From NCBI GenBank assembly GCA_024276775.1, contig JAJRWO010000126.1:1-12398 (forward strand): a stretch of DNA of 12,398 nt. The letters are read 5' to 3'. Below the pieces are notes generated by a model. The model did not search any database. It saw only the letters and a program-made list of their open reading frames with translations, and was not told the origin of the DNA. The DNA comes from Gammaproteobacteria bacterium (GTDB lineage Bacteria > Pseudomonadota > Gammaproteobacteria > Tenderiales > Tenderiaceae). The position numbers and the translations under genes are program-made. Shown piece after piece: positions 6,000 to 12,398 of the stretch. Every line of letters starts with the position of its first letter. The first letter of the stretch is position 1.

Positions 6000-8717
6000 C
6001 TAATTTAATTTACCGTGGCACTGTTTGTACTTTTTACCTGAACCGCAAGGACATGGCTCATTTCGACCCACCTTACGGTCACCACGAACATATGGCTCAG
6101 CCGTCTCACCTACCTCTGTTTCTGCCTCACTCTCTGGTAAAGCAGAAGCACTGGCATGCTTAAACTCCATACCGCCTTGACTGCGGCGTTGCTCATCCAC
6201 AGCATCAACATCATCTTGATCCTGAACCTGCACCTTGGAAACAATACTGATCACTTCGTGCTTGATACGCTCCAGCATTTCCGTAAACATTTCAAAGGCT
6301 TCACGTTTGTATTCCTGCTTGGGGTTTTTTTGTGCATAACCACGCAGGTGAATACCTTGGCGCAAATAATCCATCGCCGCCAAATGCTCTTTCCACTGAG
6401 TATCAAGCACCTGAAGCATGACTGCCTTTTCAAAGTGACGCAACACGTCGCCGCCAGCCTGCTCTTCTTTGGTCTGATAGGTTTTTTCCAGCATTTCCAG
6501 AATACGCGGCCGCAGAATTTCTTCATGCAATGTATCATCATCATCAAGCCACTGTTGTACTGGCACAACTTGGCCAAACTCACTCTCCAGCGCAACCTCC
6601 AAACCGGACACATTCCACTGCTCTTCCATGCTCTGTGGTGGAATAAATTCATTAATGACACTGGCAACGACATCCGTACGAATGCCTTTAATAGCATCGG
6701 CAATATCATCCATGGCCATCAGTTCGTTACGCTGATTGTAAATGACGTTACGCTGGTCATTGGCAACATCATCAAATTCCAGAAGCTGTTTGCGGACATC
6801 AAAGTTATGCCCTTCCACCTTACGCTGGGCATTTTCGATCGCCTTGCTGACCCAAGGATGCTCAATCGCCTCACCTTCTTCCATACCCAGCTTTTGCATA
6901 ATCGCCGAGACACGGTCAGATGCAAAAATACGCATTAAATTATCTTCAAGCGACAGATAAAAGCGTGAAGAACCCACATCACCCTGGCGGCCAGAACGCC
7001 CACGAAGCTGGTTATCAACACGGCGAGACTCATGCCGCTCGGTACCGATGATATGCAGGCCACCGGCAGCCAATACCTCGTCATGGCGCTTTTGCCATTC
7101 AGACTTAATACGCTGAACAGCAATGACATCATTTGCATCAACGCCCTCAAGAAGCCTATCAATACTTCCACCCAACACAATATCAGTACCACGACCCGCC
7201 ATATTGGTGGCAATCGTCACCGCACCCGAACTCCCTGCCTGTGCCACAACGTCAGCCTCACGAGCATGTTGTTTAGCATTAAGCACTTCATGCTTAATGC
7301 CGCCCTTTTCCAGAAAGTCCGATAGTAACTCAGACACTTCGATTGAGGTGGTGCCAACCAATACAGGCTGACCACGGCTATTACAGTCTTTAATATCTTC
7401 CAGTATGGCTTTAAATTTATCTTCTTGATTCAGGTAAACCAGATCGCCCATGTCGTTGCGAGCCGTCGGTCTGTTAGGCGGGATCACAACAACTTCAAGA
7501 CTATAAATTTCCTGAAATTCACAAGCCTCGGTATCCGCTGTCCCCGTCATACCTGACAATTTATGGTAGAGACGGAAATAGTTCTGAAAAGTGATCGAAG
7601 CCAAGGTCTGACTCTCACTTTGAACCGTCACACCTTCTTTCGCTTCAACCGCCTGATGCAAGCCTTCAGACCAGCGTCGGCCAGGCATGGAGCGACCCGT
7701 GAACTCATCAACAATAACAACTTCACCATTTTGAATAATGTAGTCCACATCACACTGGTATAAAACATGAGCACGCAACGCTGCATTCATATGATGCATG
7801 AGTGCAATATTGGCCGCATCATAAAGACTCTCACCCTCTTGCAGCAAGTCATTCTCTACCAGCATATCTTCCAGTTTTTGGTGCCCAGCCTCAGTCAGAA
7901 AAGCCTGTTTCGCCTTTTCATCAACCGTGTAATCACCATCACCTTCAGCACCATCCTCACCTTCTACCTGCTGCCTTTCAAGCCGAGGGATCAACGTATT
8001 CATTTTGCCATAAAGTTCTGAATTATCGTCGGCTGGACCGGAGATAATCAGCGGTGTGCGAGCCTCATCAATAAGGATTGAATCAACCTCATCAATCACC
8101 GCAAAATTTAGCCCACGCTGCACCTTATCGTCAGCCCGAAAAGCCATATTGTCGCGCAGATAGTCAAAACCAAATTCATTATTGGTACCATAGGTAATAT
8201 CAGCAGCGTAGGCGGCACGCTTCTCTTCCGGGTTCTGCCCCGAAAGAATGACACCAACACTCAACCCTAAAAAGGTGTATAACTGCCCCATCCAATCGGC
8301 ATCACGTTGCGCCAAATAGTCATTAACCGTCACAAGATGCACGCCCTTACCTTCCACGGCATTCAAGTAAACCGCCAGTGTCGCTACCAGGGTTTTACCC
8401 TCACCCGTGCGCATCTCAGCAATTTTGCCATCATTAAGCACCATCGCCCCAACCATCTGCACATCATAGTGGCGCATATTCAAAGCACGCTTGCCGCCTT
8501 CACGAACAACCGCAAATGCTTCGGATAACATTGATTCCAAGGTTGCACCATCTTTCAAACGTTGGCGAAACTCAATTGTTTTTGCCCTGAGTTCATCGTC
8601 TGATAGCGCAGCAATAGTCTCTTCCTGAGAAGTGATCTGAGCAGCAAGTTTATGCCTCTTCTTCAACACCCGATCATTACGGCTGCCAAAGATTTTTTTC
8701 AATAAATTAGTAACCAT
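6000..8717 (-). CDS. secA: Preprotein translocase ATPase SecA
   Basis: SecA is the ATPase motor that drives unfolded preproteins through SecYEG at the inner membrane. With the chosen start it has 905 residues, close to the 901 of E. coli. Visible marks are the N-terminal LLKKIFGSRNDR, Walker A MRTGEGKT (102-109), the DEVDSILIDEAR Walker B region (209-220), the SGMTGTADTE and NMAGRGTDIVLGG motifs, the helicase arginine finger region LRGRSGRQGD, and a C-terminal zinc-binding tail EPCPCGSGKKYKQCHGKLN that binds SecB and lipids. I chose the ATG at 8717 (MVTNLLKKIFGSRND) because homologues begin there; an in-frame ATG ten codons upstream (8747) has no ribosome site and would sit at the predicted transcript start. 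No SecM-type gene is present; a shortened M23 peptidase frame lies upstream instead. Confidence 0.97.
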   Translation of the reverse strand: MVTNLLKKIFGSRNDRVLKKRHKLAAQITSQEETIAALSDDELRAKTIEFRQRLKDGATLESMLSEAFAVVREGGKRALNMRHYDVQMVGAMVLNDGKIAEMRTGEGKTLVATLAVYLNAVEGKGVHLVTVNDYLAQRDADWMGQLYTFLGLSVGVILSGQNPEEKRAAYAADITYGTNNEFGFDYLRDNMAFRADDKVQRGLNFAVIDEVDSILIDEARTPLIISGPADDNSELYGKMNTLIPRLERQQVEGEDGAEGDGDYTVDEKAKQAFLTEAGHQKLEDMLVENDLLQEGESLYDAANIALMHHMNAALRAHVLYQCDVDYIIQNGEVVIVDEFTGRSMPGRRWSEGLHQAVEAKEGVTVQSESQTLASITFQNYFRLYHKLSGMTGTADTEACEFQEIYSLEVVVIPPNRPTARNDMGDLVYLNQEDKFKAILEDIKDCNSRGQPVLVGTTSIEVSELLSDFLEKGGIKHEVLNAKQHAREADVVAQAGSSGAVTIATNMAGRGTDIVLGGSIDRLLEGVDANDVIAVQRIKSEWQKRHDEVLAAGGLHIIGTERHESRRVDNQLRGRSGRQGDVGSSRFYLSLEDNLMRIFASDRVSAIMQKLGMEEGEAIEHPWVSKAIENAQRKVEGHNFDVRKQLLEFDDVANDQRNVIYNQRNELMAMDDIADAIKGIRTDVVASVINEFIPPQSMEEQWNVSGLEVALESEFGQVVPVQQWLDDDDTLHEEILRPRILEMLEKTYQTKEEQAGGDVLRHFEKAVMLQVLDTQWKEHLAAMDYLRQGIHLRGYAQKNPKQEYKREAFEMFTEMLERIKHEVISIVSKVQVQDQDDVDAVDEQRRSQGGMEFKHASASALPESEAETEVGETAEPYVRGDRKVGRNEPCPCGSGKKYKQCHGKLN

Positions 8718-8758
8718 TGGTCTTTTGAATTCTTCGCTGGAAAACATATTTATGCTGA

Positions 8759-8788
8759 ATTATGCATAGACAGACGATCATAAAGCAA
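8759..8788 (-). promoter_or_regulatory. Candidate secA promoter
   Basis: On the minus strand TTGCTT (8783-8788) and CATAAT (8759-8764) are separated by 18 bases. The predicted transcript start, near 8752, is about 35 bases before the chosen secA ATG. The match is moderate, and secA may also be read from further upstream. Confidence 0.38.
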
Positions 8789-8866
8789 TTCGCTCCATTT
8801 ATAAAATAAAATAGAGTTAAAACAGCAGGAAGCAGGCGCTAACTACGCGCCTTGCGGACATAAGCC

Positions 8867-9076
8867 TCAAACTCGCGACTGCAACTCAGCCAAGCGCAGG
8901 CTTTCAGCCAAACGCTCTTTTTGCGTCACGAGATCATTTACACCCATGAAATAACCGGCAAACATAGCAATAACAGACACTAGCAAGGCCATTACTGATA
9001 GACTAAAAAAGACTGCGCGACGACTAAAATATCGCACAACCCCTTTTGAGTTTTTGGGTAATAAAATAAGAGACAT
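8867..9076 (-). pseudogene. Truncated M23 family peptidase, N-terminal membrane anchor only
   Basis: The frame codes for 69 residues starting MSLILLPKNSKGVVRYFSRR, followed by one strong membrane segment (about 22-46) and a short helical stretch ending LAELQSRV. This matches the N-terminal anchor and start of the coiled coil of the M23 (LytM-type) peptidase that normally lies between dciA and secA, but the peptidase domain is absent. Past the TGA, another frame reads SREFEAYVRKARS and then a stop, which resembles the kind of tail found at the end of such peptidases, so an internal deletion that fused the two ends out of frame is plausible. The ATG at 9076 has CAGGG before it. It could still be translated as a short membrane peptide in front of secA, 149 bases away. 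Confidence 0.62.
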
Positions 9077-9119
9077 GCTTAACCCTGGGGAATGAATCAC
9101 TGTTCAGCCGGAAATTAAC

Positions 9120-9560
9120 TTGAAATCACCCACTCTACTAAACAAAATTCTCAGTTCAAAACCCGCCATACAACGCCTTATTCAACAGGCGGGCAAGCTG
9201 AAAAAACTCAACCATCGCCTGAGCGGAATATTACCCACCGCCATCGCACAACACTATGAAGTAGCCGCCATCGACGGCGGGGCACTTACCGTATTATGTT
9301 CATCATCAGCCTGGGCTACACGCCTGCGGCTACAACAAACTAAAGTCATCAAAGGTTTTCAGGACATTCACATCAGCACCCTGACCATCCAGATCAAGCC
9401 ACTTAGAGCAACCACCATTAGCAACACCCCTTCAGGGAAAACAATCACCATGTCACAACAAACATCCAGACTATTGATTGAATTGTCAGAAACGACGTCA
9501 GACCCAAAATTGAAACAGGCGCTCCAGCGTCTCTCTAAACGCGCGAAGCCCACCGCTTAG
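9120..9560 (+). CDS. dciA: DciA-like DUF721 protein
   Basis: This 146-residue basic protein matches the DUF721 family: an N-terminal helix with LLNKILSSKPAIQRLIQQAGKL, a central domain with the AAIDGGALTVLCSSSAWATRLR block (about 49-70, the hallmark tryptophan segment), and a variable C-terminal tail. DciA proteins interact with the replicative helicase DnaB and help load it in bacteria without DnaC. The start is a TTG at 9120: an in-frame TGA lies nine codons upstream and no ATG falls before the conserved region. The ribosome site is weak (GGAA). It diverges from the M23 remnant and converges on lpxC, the conserved arrangement for this gene. Confidence 0.85.
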   Translation: MKSPTLLNKILSSKPAIQRLIQQAGKLKKLNHRLSGILPTAIAQHYEVAAIDGGALTVLCSSSAWATRLRLQQTKVIKGFQDIHISTLTIQIKPLRATTISNTPSGKTITMSQQTSRLLIELSETTSDPKLKQALQRLSKRAKPTA

Positions 9561-9640
9561 CCAGCCTTATTCTTTAATCGACCGACAACAGCCAAGCTTT
9601 TATAGCCATCTGGTTAGTTTAAAACTGCAACGCAATTCTA

Positions 9641-10552
9641 TTACGTTACAAGCAAAGGCGGCATAAAGGAGATTGGAGCCTGCTCACCATCCTCGAATGT
9701 CACTAACTCCCAAGTATCCTCTTGCATCATCAAAGCACGCAGCAATTGATTGTTCAATGCATGGCCCGATTTATGCCCGCTAAAGGCACCTATCAAACTG
9801 CGACCAAGCAAATAAAGATCACCAATAGCATCAAGAACCTTGTGCTTTACAAACTCATCTTCATACCGCAGCCCATCATCATTAAGTATTCGATAATCAT
9901 CAACAACCACCGCATTTTCCATACTGCCACCCAAAGCCAGGTTTTTAGCCCGCAATGCTTCAATGTCACGCATAAAACCAAAGGTTCTTGCCCGACTAAC
10001 TTCTTTAACAAATGAGGTAGTGGAAAAATCTATACAGGCTTCTTTAGATCGCCCATGAAAGGCGGGGTGATCGAAATCGATGGAAAAAGAGACTTTAAAG
10101 CCGTCAAAAGGCTCAAACTTCGCCCATTTATCACCATCTTCGACTCTCACAGAGCGCTTTATGCGAATAAAACGCTTTGGCGCATCCTGCTCCTCAACCC
10201 CAGCAGATTGCAACAAAAACACAAATGGCCCAGCACTGCCATCCATAATCGGGACTTCCGGCGCACTAAGATCAATACAGGCGTTATCTATCCCTAACCC
10301 CGCCATCGCCGAAAGCAAATGCTCAACCGTTGAGATACGCACACCATCCTGAATCAATGTCGTCGACAAACGAGTATCACCGACATTTTCCGCTCTGGCA
10401 GCAATTTCAACCACGGGATCAAGGTCAACACGGCGAAATACAATCCCCGAATCAACCGACGCAGGGCGAAGCGTCAGATAGATTTTTTCACCCGTATGCA
10501 AACCCACACCAGTCGCGCGGATAACGTTTTTCAGGGTACGCTGCCTAATCAT
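9641..10552 (-). CDS. lpxC: UDP-3-O-acyl-N-acetylglucosamine deacetylase
   Basis: LpxC is the zinc amidase that commits UDP-acyl-GlcNAc to lipid A synthesis in the cytoplasm, so the cell makes LPS. The 303-residue length is typical. The sequence begins MIRQRTLKNVIRATGVGLHTG, and zinc ligands and catalytic residues fall at the expected places: Glu77-His78 in VEHLLSA, His237 and Asp241 in KHKVLDAIGD, and His264 in GHKSGHALNNQ. The C-terminal extension after about residue 280 matches the region that FtsH recognises in other species, though I cannot confirm turnover here. Start at the ATG 10552. The usual upstream neighbour ftsZ is missing; insertion-sequence DNA takes its place. Confidence 0.98.
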   Translation of the reverse strand: MIRQRTLKNVIRATGVGLHTGEKIYLTLRPASVDSGIVFRRVDLDPVVEIAARAENVGDTRLSTTLIQDGVRISTVEHLLSAMAGLGIDNACIDLSAPEVPIMDGSAGPFVFLLQSAGVEEQDAPKRFIRIKRSVRVEDGDKWAKFEPFDGFKVSFSIDFDHPAFHGRSKEACIDFSTTSFVKEVSRARTFGFMRDIEALRAKNLALGGSMENAVVVDDYRILNDDGLRYEDEFVKHKVLDAIGDLYLLGRSLIGAFSGHKSGHALNNQLLRALMMQEDTWELVTFEDGEQAPISFMPPLLVT

Positions 10553-10624
10553 TTCTGGCCATTCACTCCAAGTTCAGGCTATAACGACCCTCTCCCTAGA
10601 CAGGGACTGGCCATAATCGCGCAA

Positions 10625-10633
10625 AGAGTAGCA
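10625..10633 (-). promoter_or_regulatory. Candidate extended -10 element for lpxC
   Basis: On the minus strand TGCTACTCT gives an extended -10 (TGn plus TACTCT), about 73 bases before the lpxC ATG. There is no good -35. The surrounding 10553-10690 interval holds no gene; it has two copies of CTGGCCAT (10555-10562 and 10607-10614) and a small CCCT/AGGG hairpin (10594-10605), none with an assignable role. Confidence 0.25.
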
Positions 10634-10690
10634 CAAATCCACCCCCATCGCGACGAAACAACCTGCTCTTATTAACCCAAAGCTGTAATA

Positions 10691-10728
10691 TCTCCTTTTG
10701 ATTTCGGAGGGGGGCACGACAAAGGAGA
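10691..10728. repeat. Eight-base inverted repeat beside the IS4 remnant
   Basis: TCTCCTTT (10691-10698) and AAAGGAGA (10721-10728) are perfect inverse copies separated by 22 bases. It lies between lpxC and the IS4-type fragment, and might be a leftover end of that element or a chance hairpin. Confidence 0.4.
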
Positions 10729-10760
10729 GCATCACATTGCGTTATCAGGAGATCGACCGG

Positions 10761-11007
10761 TTACCCGTCATCCAGCCTACAATCAACCGCCAGGTCAACC
10801 TCAATCAGCGCTTGGACGAGAAATATCGACAACGTTTCCGTTGGGGAGAAACTGCCACTCTCGGCGTGTTTCGGGAAGCAGTCCCTCAATCTTTGATAAC
10901 AGCTCAGGCCCTACTAACAGATTAAAAAAGCGAACAGCTTTCTTAAACTTAAGGCTTCTGAATTCGTATAATAAGTGCAGAACCTTTGAATGGTAAGCGT
11001 CTGGCAA
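10761..11007 (-). pseudogene. Fragment of an IS4-type transposase, frameshifted
   Basis: One minus-strand frame reads from 11007 through FKKAVRFFNLLVGPELLSKI, then EGLLPETRRE, and the match then moves at about 10850 to another frame that reads FSPTETLSIFLVQALIE before a stop at 10761. Put together, these match the N-terminal region of IS4-family transposases (pattern LLP-x-RRER-x-F-PTETLS-FL-QAL). No catalytic residues remain, and the piece ends 9 bases from the IS630 element's TA. It is about 80 codons of what is normally a protein of 400 or more residues, so it is dead. The direction is the same as lpxC. Confidence 0.65.
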
Positions 11008-11017
11008 TAAACACCTA

Positions 11018-11035
11018 ATGCAGTGTATTAAATTG
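11018..11035 (+). repeat. Left terminal inverted repeat of the IS630 element
   Basis: ATGCAGTGTATTAAATTG matches the reverse complement of the right end at 14 of 18 positions, with the inner GTGTATTAAA identical. It is preceded by TA. Confidence 0.85.
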
Positions 11036-11073
11036 ATTAATTATATAATATCTTCAACTTCATACTACAATGG

Positions 11074-12060
11074 ATGCTTCGCATGCCAGCTCAAGTACAA
11101 ATCAACTTAACGACCGAAGAAAAACAACCGCTTGAAAAAAACCTGAATAGCGGAAAAATATCGGCACGGATGTTGGAACGCTCAAAAATAGTATTACTCG
11201 CCTCCGAGAGTTTACCTAATTATAAAATAGCAGAAAAATTAAGTATAGATGTCAACAAAGTTGGCCGCTGGCGTAATCGTTTTGCCGTTCATCGTTTTGA
11301 AGGAATCGAAAAAGACCTGCCCCGAGGCGCGAACCATGGTGGGAAAAATACAGAAGACCCGTCCAAATTACGTTCTAAAATTATTAAAATAACCACGCAG
11401 TCAAAACCAAAAGATGCAACACATTGGACGACGCGTACTCTCGCCAATAAATTGAAGATAAACCATTCATTCGTCAACAGAGTGTGGCGTGAGGCTGGAT
11501 TAAAGCCGCATCTGACGGATCAGTTTAAAGTGAGTAATGATCCGTGTTTTGAAGAGAAATTACATGATGTTGTCGGGTTATATCTTAATCCGCCCGAAAG
11601 CGCTGTCGTATTTTGTGTTGATGAAAAAAGCGCTATACAAACACTCGACAGAACACAGCCCGGGCTGCCCATGAAGCCGGGTCGCTGCGGGACATTGACG
11701 CATGATTACAAGCTTCATGGCACAAGCATATTATTTGCGGCACTCAACACGCATACGGGTGAAGTCATCGGAGAGTGCAAACAAAAACACACTGACAAGG
11801 AGTTTTTGTCATTTATAAAGACTGTGGAGAAACAAACACCCAAGTCGCTGGAGCTGCATTTAATCGTTGATAATTATTCGACACATAAACATAAAAAAGT
11901 AAGGCGATGGTTAAAGCGGAACAAGCGCGTTCATTTGCATTTTATCCCAACCAGCGCTTCTTGGTTGAATTTGGTTGAAAGATTTTTCAGCCTACTCACC
12001 CAAAAGCAATTGAAACGTGGTGTGTTCAGGTCGGTCACAGAGCTTGAAAATCGATTATGA
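11074..12060 (+). CDS. IS630-family transposase, frameshifted near the C-terminus
   Basis: The 328 residues visible in this frame show an N-terminal helix-turn-helix region (about 30-80, with NYKIAEKLSIDVNKVGRWRN), a linker second DNA-binding region (about 117-145), and a DDE_3-type catalytic domain. The acidic triad is intact: Asp183 in VFCVDEKSA, Asp266 in LIVDNYSTH, and Glu302 in SWLNLVERFF. The frame stops at TGA 12058-12060 just after VTELENRL, while the family's remaining C-terminal segment is found in another frame (12048-12179). An A run at 12047-12050 of four where five would restore the frame explains this. The start could be the ATG at 11074 or the one at 11083 (MPAQVQINLT). Whether the shortened product is active is unknown, since the catalytic residues precede the break. 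Confidence 0.9.
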   Translation: MLRMPAQVQINLTTEEKQPLEKNLNSGKISARMLERSKIVLLASESLPNYKIAEKLSIDVNKVGRWRNRFAVHRFEGIEKDLPRGANHGGKNTEDPSKLRSKIIKITTQSKPKDATHWTTRTLANKLKINHSFVNRVWREAGLKPHLTDQFKVSNDPCFEEKLHDVVGLYLNPPESAVVFCVDEKSAIQTLDRTQPGLPMKPGRCGTLTHDYKLHGTSILFAALNTHTGEVIGECKQKHTDKEFLSFIKTVEKQTPKSLELHLIVDNYSTHKHKKVRRWLKRNKRVHLHFIPTSASWLNLVERFFSLLTQKQLKRGVFRSVTELENRL

Positions 12061-12179
12061 GCTTTATAGAAATACACAATAAAAACAAAAAGCCGTTTGT
12101 CTGGACAAAGTCAGCGAATGATATTTTAGTAAAAGTAGGTCGCGCAAGAAAAACACTTACATCTCTACAAACAGTTTAA
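12048..12179 (+). pseudogene. Displaced C-terminal segment of the IS630 transposase
   Basis: In the frame shifted by one base, the sequence continues KSIMSFIEIHNKNKKPFVWT and on through KSANDILVKVGRARK to a TAA at 12177-12179. This is the usual end of IS630-family transposases (the xHNxxPKPFVWTK motif). It joins the main frame exactly if one A is restored at 12047-12050. The full protein would be about 368 residues. Confidence 0.8.
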
Positions 12180-12189
12180 TACACCACAC
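12172..12189 (-). repeat. Right terminal inverted repeat of the IS630 element
   Basis: CAGTTTAATACACCACAC is the imperfect inverse of the left end and is followed by TA. The transposase's displaced C-terminus overlaps its first bases, so the coding frame runs to the very edge of the element. Confidence 0.85.
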
Positions 12190-12204
12190 TAGGACAGCCC
12201 TCCA

Positions 12205-12398
12205 TTAACTCTTACCACAACAAGATTTAACCCCAAATTTTTTCAAGATAGTTTCCATCAAACACCACTGTGTGATGCCTGATTGAAATAGATTCGCTCC
12301 CACAAACAAGGTGAACCATAACCATGTAGGCTCACTTAATACCACGCCGTTATAGACGCTTGAAAGCACCACGGAAAGCATAATAAAAAAGCCTGCAA
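12205..12398 (-). CDS. DUF2892 family inner membrane protein (N-terminus outside window)
   Basis: The window shows the last 64 codons. They contain two membrane segments (AGFFIMLSVVLSSVYNGVV and WLWFTLFVGANLFQSGIT) and the characteristic ending QWCLMETILKKFGVKSCCGKS. The pattern of N-L-x-Q-S-x-x-T-x-W/F-C-x-x-E-x-I-L-K-K-x-G matches DUF2892, the YgaP-like membrane domain that is often found next to rhodanese or sulfur-related genes. The cysteine in QWC and the vicinal Cys-Cys near the end stand out. Its function is unknown, and the neighbours to the right are not visible. Confidence 0.78.
   Translation of the reverse strand, partial: AGFFIMLSVVLSSVYNGVVLSEPTWLWFTLFVGANLFQSGITQWCLMETILKKFGVKSCCGKS

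Larger units (their letters stand above)
11018..12189 (+). mobile_element. IS630-family insertion sequence
   Basis: The 1172-base element is bounded on both sides by TA (11016-11017 and 12190-12191), the target that IS630/Tc1-type elements duplicate. Its ends are imperfect 18-base inverted repeats and it holds a single transposase gene. The family assignment comes from the transposase. It sits 13 bases beyond the stop of the DUF2892 gene and abuts the IS4-type fragment, and is more AT-rich than the flanking housekeeping genes. Confidence 0.88.

Noticed and set aside
6156..6938. 260-codon plus-strand frame opposite secA
   Set aside because: It is the complement of the conserved SecA coding sequence; long antisense frames are common there, and no family match is seen.
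9561..9640. Possible terminator hairpin (TAGCC/GGTTA near 9603-9616) between dciA and lpxC
   Set aside because: The stem is only five pairs with one wobble and lacks a proper T run, so it is too weak to call.
10698..10925. Plus-strand 75-codon frame between lpxC and the IS630 element
   Set aside because: It is antisense to the IS4-type transposase fragment, which has clear family similarity; the plus frame resembles nothing and has no conserved pattern.
1..12398. CRISPR array, tRNA, riboswitch, prophage or defence system
   Set aside because: No spaced repeat array, cloverleaf or relevant gene family is recognisable; the only tandem array is the coding repeat in algC.

Overview
This is a stretch of gammaproteobacterial chromosome made mostly of conserved housekeeping genes, with transposon-altered DNA at its right end. 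The protein sequences resemble Pseudomonas and related gammaproteobacteria, and the gene order does too. From memory, algC-dut-coaBC-radC-rpmB-rpmG and argJ-secA-M23 peptidase-dciA-lpxC are both conserved neighbourhoods in Pseudomonas, where they lie far apart; here they are joined at the rpmG/argJ junction. The genus cannot be fixed from the window.

Positions 1-3183 (minus strand) hold coaBC, dut and a membrane-anchored algC-type phosphomannomutase/phosphoglucomutase that runs off the left edge. coaBC and dut overlap by 20 bases and dut is followed after 41 bases by algC, so they look like one operon (coenzyme A synthesis, dUTP removal, sugar phosphate interconversion). The algC product has a long N-terminal extension with two membrane segments and an acidic linker encoded by a simple tandem repeat. 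radC (plus) is divergent from this operon. rpmB-rpmG (plus) follow behind a strong-looking sigma70 promoter and end at a hairpin that also serves the converging argJ.

Positions 4614-9076 (minus) hold argJ, secA and a short remnant of the M23 peptidase gene normally found just upstream of secA. A 28-codon open frame sits directly before argJ. dciA (plus) diverges from the M23 remnant and converges on lpxC (minus).

Positions 10553-12398 are the accessory part. Behind lpxC lies a frameshifted fragment of an IS4-type transposase, then a complete IS630-family element with 18-base imperfect terminal inverted repeats and a TA duplication. Its transposase has an intact D, D, E set but a frameshift near the C-terminus that looks like loss of one A from a run. 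Just beyond it is the C-terminal part of a DUF2892 membrane protein. lpxC is therefore not next to ftsZ, its usual neighbour.

I found no CRISPR array, tRNA, rRNA, prophage or defence system. The most interesting points are the algC repeat linker, the short membrane-anchored frame left in front of secA, and the small frame before argJ.
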